64,000 nucleotides of DNA from contig NZ_JAOQJU010000008.1 of the NCBI RefSeq assembly GCF_025567385.1, forward strand, positions 46,968 to 110,967, read 5' to 3'. The position numbers and the translations under genes are program-made. A model generated the notes under the pieces. That model was not told where the DNA came from and did not search any database. It saw only the letters and a list, made by a program, of their open reading frames with translations. This DNA is from Claveliimonas acetigenes (GTDB lineage Bacteria; Bacillota; Clostridia; Lachnospirales; Lachnospiraceae). Numbering within the stretch: the first letter of the stretch is position 1; each line of letters opens with the position of its first letter. Positions 8,696-17,579 of this stretch are shown one piece after another.

Positions 8696-9763
8696 ATGGG
8701 ATTATCGGTTGATATAAAAAAAGTACTGGGAGATTTCCGGTTGGATGTCCGGTTCCGGAGCGGAGCGTCCCGTATAGGAATCCTTGGAGCGTCCGGTTGT
8801 GGGAAAAGCCTGACGCTGAAAAGTATTGCGGGGATCGAGACACCGGATGAGGGGACGATTCTTATAAATGATACAGTTGTTTTCCATTCCGGGCAGAAAG
8901 TGAATGTCCCGCCGCAGAAGCGTAAGATTGGATATTTGTTTCAGAATTATGCTTTGTTTCCCACGATGACAGTGGAAAGAAATATAGCTGCCGGTCTGAA
9001 GGGAACGAAGCGGGAGAAAAAAGAGAGGGTTCGGGAGATGGTATGCAGGTTCCATCTGGAAGGGCTGGAGAAGCGTCTTCCCGGAGAATTATCTGGCGGA
9101 CAGCAGCAGAGGGCTGCCCTTGCAAGGATTATGGCATATGAACCGGATGTGATTTTGCTGGATGAACCATTTTCGGCGCTGGATATGTTCTTAAGGGATC
9201 GTTTACAGCAGGAGATGATGGAGATGCTTAAGGGGTACGGAGGCACTGCGATTATGGTATCCCACGACAGAGATGAAATTTACCGGTTTAGTGAGGACCT
9301 TCTGATTATGGATCAGGGGATGACAGTGGCGTTCGGAGAGACCCGGGTATTATTCAGGAATCCTGGGAAAAAGGCAGCCGCACGTTTGACAGGATGTAAG
9401 AATTTTTCAAGAATACAGAGACTGGATGCACACAGGCTGCAGGCGCTTGACTGGGGAATCGAGTTGGAAGTAGCAGAGACAATAGAAGAAGATGTTACGA
9501 AGATTGGTTTTCGGGCGCATGAATTTGTCCCGATTTGGGGCGAACGGAAGAAAAATTGTATTAGGGTGCAGGTTGCCGGAAGTGCAGAATTGCCATTTGA
9601 AAAGAATTTTTATCTCACTCCTGAGGGAGAAGAGAAGGAAGGAAGGGAGGATATCTGTTGGTTTTTGCAGCGTGACAGGTGGGAGCGTATGAAAGAGAAG
9701 GGGATGCCGGATTATCTGCAGTTTCCCCAGGATCATATTTTGCTTTTAAAAGAGGATTGTTAG
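8696..9763 (+). CDS. modC: Molybdate ABC transporter ATP-binding protein ModC
   Basis: This 355-residue ATPase powers molybdate import. The Walker A motif GASGCGKS is at 31-38, the signature LSGGQQQRAALAR near 130, and Walker B with catalytic Glu (ILLDEPFSALD) near 152-161. The H-loop is SHDRDE. The C-terminal 120 residues form a regulatory extension in the position of a MOBE/TOBE domain, though poorly conserved by eye. It is the last gene before the xpt promoter, so modABC probably share the transcript that begins upstream of the MoeA-like gene. Confidence 0.95.
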   Translation: MGLSVDIKKVLGDFRLDVRFRSGASRIGILGASGCGKSLTLKSIAGIETPDEGTILINDTVVFHSGQKVNVPPQKRKIGYLFQNYALFPTMTVERNIAAGLKGTKREKKERVREMVCRFHLEGLEKRLPGELSGGQQQRAALARIMAYEPDVILLDEPFSALDMFLRDRLQQEMMEMLKGYGGTAIMVSHDRDEIYRFSEDLLIMDQGMTVAFGETRVLFRNPGKKAAARLTGCKNFSRIQRLDAHRLQALDWGIELEVAETIEEDVTKIGFRAHEFVPIWGERKKNCIRVQVAGSAELPFEKNFYLTPEGEEKEGREDICWFLQRDRWERMKEKGMPDYLQFPQDHILLLKEDC

Positions 9764-9783
9764 TGGTTTTCTCTTCTTAATTA

Positions 9784-9812
9784 TTTACAATAAAATCAGA
9801 AGCTGGTATAAT
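9784..9812 (+). promoter_or_regulatory. Predicted sigma-A promoter of xpt
   Basis: TTTACA (9784-9789) and TATAAT (9807-9812) are separated by exactly 17 bp. The predicted start near 9819 leaves a leader of only about 33 nt, too short for a purine riboswitch. Confidence 0.8.
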
Positions 9813-9851
9813 TTTGTTCAAATAAACGGAAGAAGGAAGTAGAGAAAGGAC

Positions 9852-10436
9852 ATGGAACTTTTAAAAGAGCGTATACGGAAAGACGGCATAATCAAGCCGG
9901 GAAATGTTCTGAAGGTTGATAATTTCTTAAATCACCAGATGGATATTCAGTTATTCAATGAGATTGGAAAGGAATTTAAGCGGCGCTTTGCGGATGTGAA
10001 GGTGGACAGGATCCTTACGATTGAAGCGTCGGGCATTGGGATTGCGGCGGTTGTGGCACAGTATTTTGACTGCCCGGTGGTATTTGCCAAAAAATCACAG
10101 TCCATCAATCTGGACGGGACGATGTTGTCGACACAGATAGAATCCTTTACGCATAAGCGGACGTATGAGGTAATCGTGGCAAGCCGTTTTATTAAGCCGG
10201 GGGAGAATATTCTGGTTATTGATGACTTTATGGCAAATGGCTGTGCGGCATTGGGGCTTGTACAATTAATTCATGATGCTCATGCAAATGTGGTCGGTAT
10301 CGGGATTGTAATTGAGAAAGGATTCCAGCAAGGCGGAGCGAAGCTGAGAGAACAGGGACTTCGGGTAGAGTCGCTGGCAATTGTGGATGCGATGGATGCG
10401 GATGCGCAGACCATTACATTCCGGGAAGATTCATAG
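9852..10436 (+). CDS. xpt: Xanthine phosphoribosyltransferase
   Basis: Xpt converts xanthine and PRPP to XMP in the cytoplasm, salvaging the base. The 194-residue sequence matches the family along its length: the opening MELLKERIRKDG, LNHQMDIQL and the PRPP-binding loop VIDDFMANGCA at about 126-136. It has its own promoter and a downstream hairpin. Its place inside a molybdenum hydroxylase cluster fits xanthine being either salvaged here or oxidised by the downstream hydroxylase. Confidence 0.96.
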   Translation: MELLKERIRKDGIIKPGNVLKVDNFLNHQMDIQLFNEIGKEFKRRFADVKVDRILTIEASGIGIAAVVAQYFDCPVVFAKKSQSINLDGTMLSTQIESFTHKRTYEVIVASRFIKPGENILVIDDFMANGCAALGLVQLIHDAHANVVGIGIVIEKGFQQGGAKLREQGLRVESLAIVDAMDADAQTITFREDS

Positions 10437-10448
10437 GGGTAATTTTTT

Positions 10449-10475
10449 AGGTGGGCATAAAATACCCACCTTTGT
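10449..10475 (+). terminator. Possible weak terminator after xpt
   Basis: AGGTGGG (10449-10455) pairs with CCCACCT (10465-10471) and is followed by TTTGTT. The short U tract suggests partial read-through into moaC, which has no separate obvious promoter. Confidence 0.55.
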
Positions 10476-10495
10476 TATGTAAAAGGAGAAGCAAA

Positions 10496-10984
10496 ATGGG
10501 GGATTTTACACATTTTAATGAGCAGGGGAAGGCAAAGATGGTAGATGTAGGGGATAAGCCTGTGTCCCACAGGACTGCGGTGGCAGCCGCCAGTGTCAAG
10601 GTGAACCGGGAGACGTTCCGGCTTATCCAGAGTGGAGGGATGAAAAAAGGGGACGTACTGACAGTGGCTCAGATTGCGGGAATCATGGGGGCGAAAAAGA
10701 CATGGGAATTGATTCCCATGTGTCATCCCATTTTTTTGCAGGGGATTGATCTGAATTTCCACCTGGAGGAGAAGGATTATAGCATAAGAATCCGGGCGTC
10801 CGTTAAATGTGATGGGAAAACAGGGGTAGAGATGGAAGCCCTTACTGCTGTCTCTGTGGCAGCGCTGACGGTGTACGATATGTGTAAGGCAGTACAGAAG
10901 GACATTGAGATTACGGATATCCGGCTGCTGCATAAATCCGGCGGCGTTCATGGAGCGTTTGCCAGAGAGGAAGGACAGGAATGA
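10496..10984 (+). CDS. moaC: Cyclic pyranopterin monophosphate synthase MoaC
   Basis: MoaC completes the conversion begun by MoaA, rearranging 3',8-cyclo-GTP to cyclic pyranopterin monophosphate. The 162-residue protein has the typical start (FTHFNEQGKAKMVDVGDKP), the MCHP motif (LIPMCHPIFLQGIDL), GKTGVEMEALTAVSVAALT and the conserved DMCKAV. ATG 10496 is chosen because AAAGGAG lies just upstream and upstream in-frame codons fall in the xpt hairpin. The stop overlaps the start of yqeC in an ATGA, implying coupled translation. Confidence 0.96.
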   Translation: MGDFTHFNEQGKAKMVDVGDKPVSHRTAVAAASVKVNRETFRLIQSGGMKKGDVLTVAQIAGIMGAKKTWELIPMCHPIFLQGIDLNFHLEEKDYSIRIRASVKCDGKTGVEMEALTAVSVAALTVYDMCKAVQKDIEITDIRLLHKSGGVHGAFAREEGQE

Positions 10985-11724
10985 GGGTGGTAGAAGGAAC
11001 CCTGCCATTCCTTGAGGAAAAGGAACATAGAATTGCCCTTGTAGGCGCCGGAGGAAAGACAACGCTTATGTATGCGCTGGCAGAAGAATATACAAAAAGA
11101 GGAATCCGCGTGCTGGTGACTACCACTACCCATATTTATCAACCCCAAAAGAGAATCTGGGCGCGAAGTGCAGAGGAAGCAGAAAGGCTTTGGAAAGCGG
11201 GACAGTATGCAGTGGTGGGTGAAGAAGCTGAGAATGGGAAATTAAAAGCACTCACGGAGGCAGAATTGCGGGAATATATGCAGATAGCGCAGGTTGTCCT
11301 GGTTGAAGCAGATGGGGCAAAGGGGAAACCTTGCAAGGTGCCGGCAGATTTTGAACCGGTTATACCTGATGAATGTGATATTGTCATTGGTGTTATGGGG
11401 ATGGATGCTCTTTTTAGAACGGTAGGGGAAGCTTGTTTTCGGGAAAAAGAGGCAGAGATACATTTTCATCTGAAACCGGAGAGAGTGCTGACGGAAGAAG
11501 TGCTGGCGGAAATTCTTGCATCTGAAGAAGGAACCCGGAAAAATGTCGGCGGAAGGGAGTACTTCGTAGTTCTCAACAAGTGTGACGACGAAGAGCGGCT
11601 CCGAAGCGGAAGGAAAATCCTGAAGATGCTGAAAGCAAAGAGAGTGTACCAGGGAATCCTCACTAGCTTTTATGCGGAACATATTCTGGGAAGGGAGCGT
11701 GCAGAGATATGGAACAGAAGCTGA
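10981..11724 (+). CDS. yqeC: Selenium-dependent hydroxylase accessory protein YqeC
   Basis: This 247-residue protein is a P-loop protein (GAGGKTT at 22-28, then RVLVTTTTHIYQP) of the YqeC family. Published comparative work links yqeC and yqeB to selenium-dependent molybdenum hydroxylases, whose cofactor carries a labile selenium. Further motifs are VLVEADGAKGKPCKVP and VLNKCDDEERL. Its biochemical role is not established. It overlaps moaC by 4 nt and yqeB by 16 nt, so the three are translated together. Confidence 0.9.
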   Translation: MRVVEGTLPFLEEKEHRIALVGAGGKTTLMYALAEEYTKRGIRVLVTTTTHIYQPQKRIWARSAEEAERLWKAGQYAVVGEEAENGKLKALTEAELREYMQIAQVVLVEADGAKGKPCKVPADFEPVIPDECDIVIGVMGMDALFRTVGEACFREKEAEIHFHLKPERVLTEEVLAEILASEEGTRKNVGGREYFVVLNKCDDEERLRSGRKILKMLKAKRVYQGILTSFYAEHILGRERAEIWNRS

Positions 11725-12533
11725 TTGTTGTACGGGGCGGAGGTGATCTGGCAACGGGCACGATCCATCGGCTCTGGTCGGCAGAGCTTCCGGTGCTGGT
11801 ATTGGAGACGGAACATCCGGCAGCGATTCGTCGCCAGGTGTCGGTCAGTGAGGCCGTTTATGATGGACAGGCTGTTGTAGAAGATATGACGGCGGTGTGC
11901 ATCAGCAATTGTGAGAAGGTATGGGATGTTCTGGCAAAGAGAAAGGTACCGGTTCTGGTTGACCCGGAAGGAATGTCTATTCAGAAACTTTGCCCTGTGG
12001 TGGTGGTGGATGCTATCCTTGCCAAAAAGAATCTGGGGACGCATAGAGCGATGGCGCCTCTTACTGTGGCGTTGGGGCCTGGATTTGAGGCAGGAAGAGA
12101 TGTGGATGTGGTGATTGAGACGAAACGGGGACATAATCTGGGAAGAGTTATAAGATCAGGATCGGCTGCTGCGAACACAGGAATTCCGGGAAGGATTGAT
12201 GGTTATGCCAAAGAAAGGGTGATGCATTCGACAGAACAGGGAGTTTTCCATAACATCCGGAAGATAGGAGATATTGTGGAGAAGGGAGAGCCGATTGGAT
12301 GGATTGAGAAGAGAGATGGCGGCAGTGTTCCGGTTACTGCCACTATACCGGGGCTTCTGCGGGGGCTTCTGCGGGAAGGGTGCGAGATTCCTGTGGGATT
12401 TAAGATTGCGGATATTGATCCCCGAAAAGAAGAATTTAAGAATTGTTTCACCATATCAGATAAAGCAAGATGCATCGGGGGAAGTGTGTTGGAGGTTATC
12501 GTTCCATGTTTTCTTCATAAATATGTGCAATAG
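11709..12533 (+). CDS. yqeB: Selenium-dependent molybdenum hydroxylase system protein YqeB (EF2563 family)
   Basis: The 274-residue protein opens with VRGGGDLATGTIHRLW, the hallmark glycine-rich motif of the YqeB/EF2563 family. LETEHPAAIRRQVSVSEAV and GPGFEAGRDVDVVIETKRG follow. Proteins of this family co-occur with SelD and with molybdenum hydroxylases that use a labile selenium cofactor. Together with yqeC it indicates that the hydroxylase encoded at 14031-17579 is selenium-dependent. No selD is present in this window. The exact reaction is unknown. Confidence 0.91.
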   Translation: MEQKLIVVRGGGDLATGTIHRLWSAELPVLVLETEHPAAIRRQVSVSEAVYDGQAVVEDMTAVCISNCEKVWDVLAKRKVPVLVDPEGMSIQKLCPVVVVDAILAKKNLGTHRAMAPLTVALGPGFEAGRDVDVVIETKRGHNLGRVIRSGSAAANTGIPGRIDGYAKERVMHSTEQGVFHNIRKIGDIVEKGEPIGWIEKRDGGSVPVTATIPGLLRGLLREGCEIPVGFKIADIDPRKEEFKNCFTISDKARCIGGSVLEVIVPCFLHKYVQ

Positions 12534-12546
12534 GGGTCGCAAAAGT

Positions 12547-12566
12547 CATAGATTCTATGCTATAAT
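12547..12566 (+). promoter_or_regulatory. Predicted promoter with palindrome upstream of the purine permease
   Basis: A 13-bp near-perfect palindrome CATAGATTCTATG (12547-12559) directly precedes a TATAAT -10 (12561-12566). No convincing -35 is seen. The palindrome lies between the expected -35 and -10, where a repressor would block polymerase. The two AAGGAG-like sites further down belong to the permease gene. Confidence 0.5.
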
Positions 12567-12607
12567 AGGCTGACTATTTAAGGAGAAAATTATCTAAGGA
12601 GGAAATT

Positions 12608-14008
12608 ATGAGAGAAAATCATTCTAAGGCGGAGACCGCTATGGGTACTCCGTATCAATTTGAAGGAAAGCTTCCGCTGAAACAGGCAATCCCGTTGGGG
12701 CTTCAGCATGTTTTAGCAATGTTTGTGGGGAACCTTACTCCGATTCTTATTATTACAGCGGCATGCGGTGCCGAAGATTTTGCAGCTGTTCAGGTGACGC
12801 TTCTTCAGAACGCGATGTTGATAGCGGGAATTGTTACTTTGGTGCAGCTTTATTCTATCGGGCCGATTGGAGGGAAGGTGCCGATTATCATGGGAACCAG
12901 TTCCGGCTTTATTGGCGTATTCCAGAGTGTTGTGAATATAATGGGTGGCGGTGTTGTCGCTTATGGCGCGATTATGGGAGCCAGTCTGATCGGAGGTTTG
13001 TTCGAGACGGTATTAGGAGCATTCTTAAAGCCATTGCGCCGCTTTTTCCCGGCGGTTGTGACCGGGACGGTTGTTTTGGCTATTGGTCTGTCTCTGATCA
13101 GTGTAGGTGTAGGCTCTTTCGGAGGCGGTTCGTCTGCGAACGATTATGGTTCTGCAGAAAATCTTCTGATTGCGCTGGTTGTTATGATTATCATCCTGGT
13201 GCTTAAGCACGGGACAAAGGGACTGACAAGTTCTTCCTGTATTTTGATTGGTATTATTATTGGCTATATTATCTGTGGCGTGCTGTCTTTCATCCTTCCG
13301 ACTACTGCTGTAAATGCAGATGGCGTAGAGTACACAAAAGCATGGGTGCTGAACTGGGATAAGGTGGCACAGGCAAAATGGTTTGCAGTTCCGCAGATTA
13401 TGCCTGTAAAGCCGGTCTTCGACCTTCGTGCTATTGTTCCGGTTATGATTATGTTTATTGTTACTGCTGTAGAGACTGTGGGAGATATTTCCGGCTGTAT
13501 GGAAGGCGGTATGGGAAGAGAGGCCAGCGATAGTGAACTGGCAGGCGGTGTTATGTGCGATGGTATCGGTTCTTCCTTCGCTGCCCTTTTTGGTGTGCTG
13601 CCGAATACATCTTTCAGCCAGAATGTAGGACTCGTTACTATGACGAAGATTGTCAACCGTTTTGCATTGGGCTGTGGTGCAGTTTTCCTGATTCTCTGTG
13701 GACTCCTGCCAAAGCTTGCAGCGCTGGTATCAATTATGCCCCAGTGTGTACTTGGCGGAGCGGCAGTTATTATGTTCTCTTCTATCGTAATGAGTGGTAT
13801 CCAGCTGATTACTAAAGAGCCGTTGACGGCCCGCAATATGACGATTGTGTCGGTGGCTCTTGGCCTTGGATACGGAATCGGGGCAAATAGCGCAATTCTT
13901 GCAGGGCTTCCAGATTTTGTTGCCTTGATTTTCGGCGGCTCAGGAATTGTGCCTGCTGCATTTGTGGCAATTATTCTGAATATTCTGCTTCCAAAAGAGG
14001 AAGCCTAA
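12608..14008 (+). CDS. NCS2 family xanthine/uracil/urate permease
   Basis: This 466-residue membrane protein has about 12-14 hydrophobic segments and the NCS2 signature around residues 295-345 (VETVGDISGCMEGGMGREA, CDGIGSSFAALFG, NTSFSQNVGLV). NCS2 proteins are proton or sodium symporters for nucleobases. The N-terminal LPLKQAIPLGLQHVLAMFVG and MGTSSGFIGVFQSVV resemble the xanthine/urate subgroup. Its location directly before the hydroxylase subunits argues that it imports the substrate purine. It starts with a strong AAGGAGGAAATT site and is followed 22 bp later by the FAD subunit gene. Confidence 0.92.
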   Translation: MRENHSKAETAMGTPYQFEGKLPLKQAIPLGLQHVLAMFVGNLTPILIITAACGAEDFAAVQVTLLQNAMLIAGIVTLVQLYSIGPIGGKVPIIMGTSSGFIGVFQSVVNIMGGGVVAYGAIMGASLIGGLFETVLGAFLKPLRRFFPAVVTGTVVLAIGLSLISVGVGSFGGGSSANDYGSAENLLIALVVMIIILVLKHGTKGLTSSSCILIGIIIGYIICGVLSFILPTTAVNADGVEYTKAWVLNWDKVAQAKWFAVPQIMPVKPVFDLRAIVPVMIMFIVTAVETVGDISGCMEGGMGREASDSELAGGVMCDGIGSSFAALFGVLPNTSFSQNVGLVTMTKIVNRFALGCGAVFLILCGLLPKLAALVSIMPQCVLGGAAVIMFSSIVMSGIQLITKEPLTARNMTIVSVALGLGYGIGANSAILAGLPDFVALIFGGSGIVPAAFVAIILNILLPKEEA

Positions 14009-14030
14009 TTACATTCGGAGGTAAGGAAAG

Positions 14031-14822
14031 ATGCTTTCATTTAATCAATATGTGCGGGCACAGAGTCTGGAAGAAGCATATACGTTGTGCCAGAAAAAGA
14101 GTAATGTGGTGCTCGGCGGCATGCTGTGGCTGAAAATGCAGAAGAAAAATGCCGGAACGGCGATTGATCTGTGTGATCTTGGCTTGGATCAGATTGAAGA
14201 GTCGGAAGAAGAATACCGGATTGGGGCCATGGTTTCCTTAAGGACGCTGGAGAATCATGCCGGGTTAAATGCTTTGACACAGGGAGCGATGGCAGAAGCA
14301 GTGAAGCATATTGTAGGTGTGCAGTTCCGCAATTTGGCAACGGCAGGTGGAAGTATATATGGGCGCTTTGGTTTTTCGGATGTTATGACTTTATTTATGG
14401 CGTTGGATGCGAAAGTGGAATTGTACCATGCAGGTGTGATGGAAATCCGGGAATTTGCAGGATTTTCACGGACAAACCGGGATATTCTGACGTATATTAT
14501 CATTCCGAAGACATCCAGAAAAACGGTGTACCTCTCCATGAGGAATACGGAGACGGATTTTCCGGTACTTACCTGTGCTGTATCCGTTCTGGATGGCAGA
14601 TATAGCTGTGTAGTGGGTGCACGTCCGGCACTGGCGCAGGTCTATGAGGATGAGAAGAATCTGCTTGCCCATGGGGACACAGCAGAATCGGCGGCCGCAT
14701 TTGCCGCAGATATTGCTTCCAGGGCGGAGTTTGCGGGAAATATGAGAGGCAGCGCTGCATACCGTAGAAAATTGTGTGAGGTGCTGGTGCGCCGTGCCGT
14801 ACTTGCATTGCAGGAGGTCTGA
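14031..14822 (+). CDS. xdhB: Molybdenum hydroxylase FAD-binding subunit (XdhB-like)
   Basis: This is the FAD subunit of a three-part xanthine-dehydrogenase-type hydroxylase; it passes electrons from the iron-sulfur subunit to the acceptor. The 263-residue sequence has the FAD-binding motif VLGGMLWLKMQKK near residue 27 and the second motif LATAGGSIYGRFGFSDV near 100, as in CO dehydrogenase M subunits. It is at the short end of the family. The stop overlaps the next start region (TGATG), showing tight coupling with the 2Fe-2S subunit. Confidence 0.93.
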   Translation: MLSFNQYVRAQSLEEAYTLCQKKSNVVLGGMLWLKMQKKNAGTAIDLCDLGLDQIEESEEEYRIGAMVSLRTLENHAGLNALTQGAMAEAVKHIVGVQFRNLATAGGSIYGRFGFSDVMTLFMALDAKVELYHAGVMEIREFAGFSRTNRDILTYIIIPKTSRKTVYLSMRNTETDFPVLTCAVSVLDGRYSCVVGARPALAQVYEDEKNLLAHGDTAESAAAFAADIASRAEFAGNMRGSAAYRRKLCEVLVRRAVLALQEV

Positions 14823-14824
14823 TG

Positions 14825-15283
14825 ATGGAGATTGAATTGACTTTAAATGGGAAGAAGATTCAGGCAGCAGTTTCAGCAGATATGCTGCTGATAGATTTTG
14901 TGAGGGCACAGGGATGTTTTTCTGTGAAACGTGGCTGTGAGACTGCCAATTGCGGGCTCTGTACGGTATTGATGGATGACGTTCCGGTATTATCTTGCAG
15001 CGTACTTGCGGCGCGGGCAGCAGGGCACAAAATCCAGACATTAGAGGGGCTTCAGGAAGAAGCGGAAGAATTTGTGGGCTTTATTGCAGACCAGGGGGCA
15101 GAGCAGTGTGGTTTCTGTAATCCGGGCTTTGTGATGAATACGATTGCGCTTCTTCGGGAGAATCCGGATCCTTCTGATGATGAAATCAAAGCGTATCTCG
15201 CAGGGAATTTATGCAGGTGCTCCGGATATGACGGACAGCTTCGCGGCATCCGTGCATATCTGAATTGGAAGAAAGGGGTGTAG
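14825..15283 (+). CDS. xdhC: Molybdenum hydroxylase 2Fe-2S subunit (XdhC-like)
   Basis: This subunit of about 152 residues carries two 2Fe-2S clusters. The plant-ferredoxin-type cluster uses the cysteines in GCETANCGLC plus a later VLSC. The second, helical-domain cluster uses QCGFCNPG and NLCRCSGY. It relays electrons from the molybdenum site to FAD. GGAGGT at 14813-14818 is better spaced for ATG 14825 than for the ATG at 14822 that overlaps the preceding stop codon. The gene ends 4 bp before the catalytic subunit. It is distinct from the XdhC maturation protein at 4069. Confidence 0.95.
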   Translation: MEIELTLNGKKIQAAVSADMLLIDFVRAQGCFSVKRGCETANCGLCTVLMDDVPVLSCSVLAARAAGHKIQTLEGLQEEAEEFVGFIADQGAEQCGFCNPGFVMNTIALLRENPDPSDDEIKAYLAGNLCRCSGYDGQLRGIRAYLNWKKGV

Positions 15284-15287
15284 AGGC

Positions 15288-17579
15288 TTGGAAGAGAATT
15301 TGAAAACGGTAGGCAGGTCTGTCCGCAAGAAGGATGCCATGCAGCTCCTTTTGGGAAAACCTGTCTACATGGACGATATTACGCCTTCGGATGCATTGTC
15401 GGTAAAGGTTCTCAGAAGTCCTCATGCCCATGCGTTGATAGAGGATATCAAGACGGAGATTGCATTAAAGGTTCCGGGAATCGTGGGAATTTATACGTAT
15501 AAAGATGTGCCGCAGAAGCGTTTTACCATGGCAGGGCAGACCTATCCTGAGCCCTCGCCTTATGATAGGCTTCTTCTGGATAAGAGAGTCAGGTTTGTGG
15601 GAGACGCAGTTGCAATTGTAGCAGGAGAGACAGAAAAAGCAGTGGAGCGGGCGCTTAAGCTGATTAAGGTTACTTATCAGGTATTAGAGCCTGTTCTGGA
15701 TTTCCGGACAGCGAAGGATCATAAGATTCTGGTTCATCCAGAAGATAATTGGCAGTCGTTGTGTCCTGTGGGAGCAGATAATCAGAGGAATCTCTGTGCC
15801 AGTGAAGAATCCTCAAGCGGTGATGTGGATGCTGTTTTTGCGGATTGTGACGAGATTGTTGAACATACGTATCATGTGAAGGCGTGTCAGCAGGCTATGA
15901 TGGAGACTTTCCGCACTTATACGGAAATAGATCGCTATGGAAGACTTCATGTAATCAGTTCTACACAGATTGTATTCCACTGCCGCCGTATTATTGCAAA
16001 TGCACTGGATATTCCGAAGTCAAAGGTTCGTGTGGAGAAGCCGCGGATCGGAGGAGGCTTTGGCGCTAAGCAGACGGTGGTTGCGGAAGTATATCCTGCC
16101 TTCGTAACTTGGAAGACCAAACGACCGGCGAAGATGATTTATTCCAGAGAAGAGTGCCAGACGGCAGGGAGTCCCCGCCATGAGATGGAAGTGCATGTGA
16201 AACTGGGAGCATCAAAGGAGGGGAAAATCCGCGCCTTGGACGTTTATACCTTGTCCAATACAGGAGCCTTTGGGGAGCATGGTCCTACGACGGTAGGACT
16301 GTCCGGTCACAAATCCATTCCCCTCTATACAGGTGGACTGGAGGCGCACCGTTTTTCTTATGATGTGGTTTATACCAATATGCAGGCGGCAGGGGCTTAC
16401 CGTGGATATGGTGCAACCCAGGGGATTTTCGCATTGGAGAGTGCAGTGAATGAATTGGCTGACCGATTGAAAATGGATCCGCTTGTGCTTCGGGAGAAGA
16501 ATATTGTACGGGAAGGTATGATGATGCCGGCTTATTATGGAGAGATGGCAAATGCCTGTGCCCTGGATCGTTGTATCGCACGCTGTAAAGAATTGTTCCG
16601 ATGGGAGGAAAAGTATCCTGTAAGGGATATGGGAAATGGGAAGGTAAGGACAGCAGGAGTTGCCCTGGCTATGCAGGGTTCTTGTATTTCAGGAGTAGAT
16701 GTGGGATCTGCTACCATAAAGCTTGGTGATGAAGGATTTTATAATCTGATTATCGGTGCGGCTGATATGGGGACAGGCTGCGACACGATTCTGGCGCAGA
16801 TGGCGGCAGAATGTATGGAATGTCCATTAGAGGATATAGAAGTTTTTGGCGCAGATACGGATTCCTCGCCTTATGATTCAGGTTCTTATGCTTCTTCCAC
16901 TACTTATCTTACCGGAAAGGCGGTAGAGGAAGCCTGTGAGAAGCTGAAAAGGAATCTGTGTAAGATTGCCGCAGGAATGATGGACTGTCAGGAAAATGAA
17001 GTGGAATTTACCGGAAATGGTGTGCGCAGGCTGGATGGGAATGGCTTTGTATCCAGAGCAGAGATAGCGGCAAAATCTATGATGTTTAATGATGTGGCGG
17101 CTCAGACTACAGCAACCACATGCTCGCCGGTATCGCCGCCGCCTTATATGGCAGGAATGGTGGAAATTGAGCTGGATAAGGAAACCGGGAAAGTCGAGAT
17201 ACTGAATTACACGGCAGTGGTGGACTGTGGGACGCCTATTAACCCGAATCTGGCGCGGATTCAGACAGAAGGCGGGCTGGTACAGGGAATCGGAATGGCG
17301 CTTTATGAGAATGTAACCTATTCTGCATCCGGCAAGATCCTGGAGAATTCTTTTATGCAGTATAAAATCCCTACCCGTCTGGATATGGGGCATCTGCAGG
17401 TAGAATTTGAATCCAGTTATGAGCCTACCGGCCCGTTTGGCGCCAAATCTATTGGTGAGATTGTTATTAATACACCGGCTCCGGCGCTGGCACATGCAAT
17501 TTATAATGCGACAGGTGTGTGGCACCGTACGCTGCCTATTACGCCGGAGAAAATTCTCATGGGGATAGAAGATGAATAA
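15288..17579 (+). CDS. xdhA: Molybdenum hydroxylase catalytic subunit (xanthine dehydrogenase-like)
   Basis: This 763-residue protein is the molybdopterin-binding subunit that hydroxylates the purine. Visible motifs include the substrate/Moco loops GGGFGAKQTV, AGAYRGYGATQGIFALE and the catalytic glutamate in GAKSIGE (E724). The start is a TTG at 15288, supported by AAAGGGG at about 15272 and by the N-terminal match MEENLKTVGRSVRKKDA; there is no ATG that keeps this end. With YqeB/YqeC nearby it is probably a selenium-dependent xanthine or related purine hydroxylase. Substrate is inference from the NCS2 permease and xpt; nicotinate or another heterocycle remains possible. Confidence 0.93.
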   Translation: MEENLKTVGRSVRKKDAMQLLLGKPVYMDDITPSDALSVKVLRSPHAHALIEDIKTEIALKVPGIVGIYTYKDVPQKRFTMAGQTYPEPSPYDRLLLDKRVRFVGDAVAIVAGETEKAVERALKLIKVTYQVLEPVLDFRTAKDHKILVHPEDNWQSLCPVGADNQRNLCASEESSSGDVDAVFADCDEIVEHTYHVKACQQAMMETFRTYTEIDRYGRLHVISSTQIVFHCRRIIANALDIPKSKVRVEKPRIGGGFGAKQTVVAEVYPAFVTWKTKRPAKMIYSREECQTAGSPRHEMEVHVKLGASKEGKIRALDVYTLSNTGAFGEHGPTTVGLSGHKSIPLYTGGLEAHRFSYDVVYTNMQAAGAYRGYGATQGIFALESAVNELADRLKMDPLVLREKNIVREGMMMPAYYGEMANACALDRCIARCKELFRWEEKYPVRDMGNGKVRTAGVALAMQGSCISGVDVGSATIKLGDEGFYNLIIGAADMGTGCDTILAQMAAECMECPLEDIEVFGADTDSSPYDSGSYASSTTYLTGKAVEEACEKLKRNLCKIAAGMMDCQENEVEFTGNGVRRLDGNGFVSRAEIAAKSMMFNDVAAQTTATTCSPVSPPPYMAGMVEIELDKETGKVEILNYTAVVDCGTPINPNLARIQTEGGLVQGIGMALYENVTYSASGKILENSFMQYKIPTRLDMGHLQVEFESSYEPTGPFGAKSIGEIVINTPAPALAHAIYNATGVWHRTLPITPEKILMGIEDE

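Noticed and set aside
9764..9851. Purine riboswitch before xpt
   Set aside because: The predicted transcript leader is only about 33 nt and no three-way junction sequence is present.
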